From the NCBI GenBank assembly GCA_005116795.1, contig SWDL01000488.1:1-6196 (forward strand): 6,196 bases of DNA, given 5' to 3'. The notes under the pieces were generated by a model. It made no database searches. It was not told the DNA's origin and worked only from the letters and a program-made list of their open reading frames with translations. This DNA comes from Nitrospira sp. Lineage in GTDB: Bacteria; Nitrospirota; Nitrospiria; Nitrospirales; Nitrospiraceae. How positions within the stretch are numbered: the stretch's first letter is position 1; each line of letters begins with the position of its first letter. This document shows, in pieces, positions 4,239 to 6,196 of this stretch. The position numbers and the translations under genes are program-made.

Positions 4239-6196
4239 ATGAGTGAACAGCCCCAATTTGATGGCCCAGTACCCCAGGCCGATGATGAGGAATCGCCGCT
4301 GGAGGAATTTCTGCGAACGCTGCGGCGACGGATCTGGGTGATTGCCGGGGTTGCCCTGTGCGGTGCGGCGGCGGCCGGGGCCTGGTCGTTCAAGCAGCGG
4401 CCGATCTATGAGTCCACCGTGTCGGTGCTGGTGGACCGTGAGGGCCCCGGTGTGATGGAGCGGGACCAGGTCTACTTGTCCGACACCAGTCCGGAATTTT
4501 TACAGACTCATTTCGAATTATTGAGGAATGAAGAGGTCATCAGGAGAGCGGTTGAAAAGCTGAATCTGGCAGATCGAAGAGAATATCAGGCGAACAATCA
4601 GCCGGCCGGCGGCGAGGCGGGGGCGCAGCTTGCCCGGGCTTTCGCAGAGCATATTACGGTGAAGCCGGTCCGCGGAAGTCGAATCGTGCACGTGACCGTG
4701 GAGGCAGAGGATCCTGAATTTGCGGCGCAAGCGGCCAACACCGTGGCTGCGGTGTACATTGATTTTGTCCTGGAAATGCGAGCCGGCATCAAGGAGAAAG
4801 CCGGCCAGTGGTTTTCCAGCCATCTTAATGAACTGCGGAAGAAGGTGGAGGAATCCGAGCAGGCCCTCTATGTCTTTCGCACGAAGTATGGGCTCCTGGA
4901 TGTGCGGGAGCGGCAACCGGTCATGGCACAGAGGCTCGTGGAGCTCAATTCGGAACTGATGAAGGCGGAGATGAAACATGCCGAGGCGCAAACGCGGCAC
5001 CAGCAGATCGCGAGGATTCTGCAGGAGAAAGATCAAGGCCAAGGCATCAACTGGTCGAATCTCGATACGACGACCGAAGTCTTGAGTTCTCCGCTGATTC
5101 AAAATCTGCGGACGGAAGAAATCAGGGCATCCGGCAGGCTGGCGCAACTCACGGAGCGGTACAAGCCTCTGCATCCGAAGATTGCGCAAGCCGAGTCGGA
5201 ATTGCAGGAATTGAGGAACAAGATTCGCCTTGAGGTCAAAAAAATATACAGTTCCATCAAGCAGGAGTATGACACCGCGGTGGCGCGCACGGGTGTGATC
5301 AAAGAAGCCCTGAATGCGCATAAGCAAGAAAGTGCCGAACTGGAGCAGCATGAAATCGAATACGACATGCTGCACCGGGAAACGGAAAGCAACCGGCAAC
5401 TCTATGAGACCTTTCTCAAGCAGATGAAGGAGACCGATCTCACCGCCGGAATGCTCACCAGCAGCATCTCTGTCGTGGCCCAGGCCACGCCGAGCACGAT
5501 CCCCGTGAAGCCGCGCAAGGGAATGAATATCTTCATGGGATTGATGGTGGGGATCCTGACCGGAATGGGCGTGGCGTTTGTGCAGAATCAGAGGGACCGG
5601 AGCCTGAAGGGCCCGCAAGATGTGAAGCGGTACCTGCCCAGCAGGTCCCTCCACGGTATGATCCCGCTCCTGGATGCCAAGGACGTATGGGATCATCACA
5701 TGGCGGCAGCCGAAAACTATCGAATGGTTCGGACCAGCGTGCTGCTCTCGATTCCGGACCGATGCGTCACCGCATTGCTGGTCACAAGCCCAGGAGTGGG
5801 TGAGGGGAAAACTACATTGGCGATCAATTTGGGAATGGTCATGGCGCAGTTAGAAAATATGCGGGTGATCCTGATTGACGCCGACGTCCGAAGGCCCATG
5901 TTGCAGAGAGCGTTTTTTGATGATGGCGAGAGAAGAAAGGGATTAGCGCACTTCCTGAGTGGGAAAGCGGGATTCGAGGAGATCGTCCATGCGACAAAGA
6001 TTCCGAACCTCTGGGTGGTGCCGCACGGAAGAATTCCCCACAACCCCGCAGAACTCCTTCACTCCGGACGCATGGCCGCGCTGCTCGCGCGATGCCTGAG
6101 AGAAGGCTATCGAGTGATTGTGGATGCGCCGCCGGCGTTGTGTGTGACGGATCCCATGATTCTGGCCTCACAGGTGGATGGGGTTCTCTTTGCCGT
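4239..6196 (+). CDS. Wzz/BY-kinase polysaccharide co-polymerase and tyrosine autokinase (3' end beyond window)
   Basis: The frame is open from ATG 4239 to the window edge (652 codons, no stop). Residues about 17-120 form a Wzz N-terminal domain containing the first membrane helix (about 32-50, IWVIAGVALCGAAAAGAW). A long, charged periplasmic coiled coil spans about 185-405. A Pro-rich segment (STIPVKPRKG) leads to the second helix (about 430-450). The cytoplasmic BY-kinase domain follows: the AENYRMVRTS motif (491-500), Walker A SPGVGEGKTT with Lys524, Walker A' ILIDADVRRP with Asp547 and Asp549, and Walker B VIVDAPP with Asp629. Such proteins set chain length and, by autophosphorylating a C-terminal tyrosine cluster, control Wzy-dependent polymerisation and export. 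The cluster would lie past the window. Wzz and kinase parts are fused in one chain, as in Wzc, not split as in Gram-positive CapA/CapB. All catalytic motifs seen are intact. Confidence 0.93.
   Translation, partial: MSEQPQFDGPVPQADDEESPLEEFLRTLRRRIWVIAGVALCGAAAAGAWSFKQRPIYESTVSVLVDREGPGVMERDQVYLSDTSPEFLQTHFELLRNEEVIRRAVEKLNLADRREYQANNQPAGGEAGAQLARAFAEHITVKPVRGSRIVHVTVEAEDPEFAAQAANTVAAVYIDFVLEMRAGIKEKAGQWFSSHLNELRKKVEESEQALYVFRTKYGLLDVRERQPVMAQRLVELNSELMKAEMKHAEAQTRHQQIARILQEKDQGQGINWSNLDTTTEVLSSPLIQNLRTEEIRASGRLAQLTERYKPLHPKIAQAESELQELRNKIRLEVKKIYSSIKQEYDTAVARTGVIKEALNAHKQESAELEQHEIEYDMLHRETESNRQLYETFLKQMKETDLTAGMLTSSISVVAQATPSTIPVKPRKGMNIFMGLMVGILTGMGVAFVQNQRDRSLKGPQDVKRYLPSRSLHGMIPLLDAKDVWDHHMAAAENYRMVRTSVLLSIPDRCVTALLVTSPGVGEGKTTLAINLGMVMAQLENMRVILIDADVRRPMLQRAFFDDGERRKGLAHFLSGKAGFEEIVHATKIPNLWVVPHGRIPHNPAELLHSGRMAALLARCLREGYRVIVDAPPALCVTDPMILASQVDGVLFA

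Noticed and set aside
4518..5699. 393-codon open frame on the minus strand
   Set aside because: It lies wholly antisense to the Wzz/BY-kinase gene, has no recognisable domain, is His/Leu/Arg-rich as expected for a shadow frame, and the plus-strand gene has clear family motifs throughout.

Overview
The window looks like part of a cell-surface or exopolysaccharide locus from a Gram-negative bacterium. The evidence is an outer-membrane beta-barrel protein followed by an inner-membrane polysaccharide co-polymerase/tyrosine-kinase gene. The general feel (moderate to high GC, a barrel of the 'beta-barrel porin 2' type, abundant small toxin-antitoxin-like pairs, intergenic GACGCAATA-type short repeats) suggests Nitrospirota/Nitrospira or a relative. 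That is an inference, because no rRNA or marker gene is present.

Layout. At 1-314 there is the end of an unidentified gene, overlapped by a 69-residue antitoxin-like gene through an ATGA junction. At 402-548 there is an array of about 9-bp GACGC-type repeats. It runs directly into a GTG-started gene (549-1823) for a Wzt-type polysaccharide-export ABC ATPase. This ATPase has an asparagine in place of the Walker A lysine, and its C-terminal domain appears frameshifted and cut short. Its 3' end overlaps a convergent pair of small minus-strand genes, DUF4258-like (2185-1949) then DUF2283-like (1952-1737), joined by another ATGA overlap and resembling a toxin-antitoxin module. A second GACGC-type repeat array in the same orientation follows (2344-2430). 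The block of decayed ATPase plus small-gene pair is therefore bracketed by direct repeat arrays. Next is a 241-bp leader with a possible mobile-element remnant.

The last half is a plus-strand unit: a signal-peptide-bearing outer-membrane barrel (2672-4129), a 109-bp gap, and a large gene open to the window edge (4239-6196, no stop) with Wzz domain, coiled coil, second membrane helix and BY-kinase domain.

How the genes fit together. The barrel and the Wzz/BY-kinase protein are the typical outer- and inner-membrane parts of a Wzx/Wzy-type polysaccharide assembly and export machine, and the remaining genes probably lie downstream. The Wzt-like ATPase would belong to the alternative ABC-dependent export route. 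It has no Wzm permease in view and carries disabling changes, so it is more likely a relic moved or stranded by recombination among the repeats than a working partner of the downstream genes. No RNA genes, CRISPR array or complete insertion sequence were seen.
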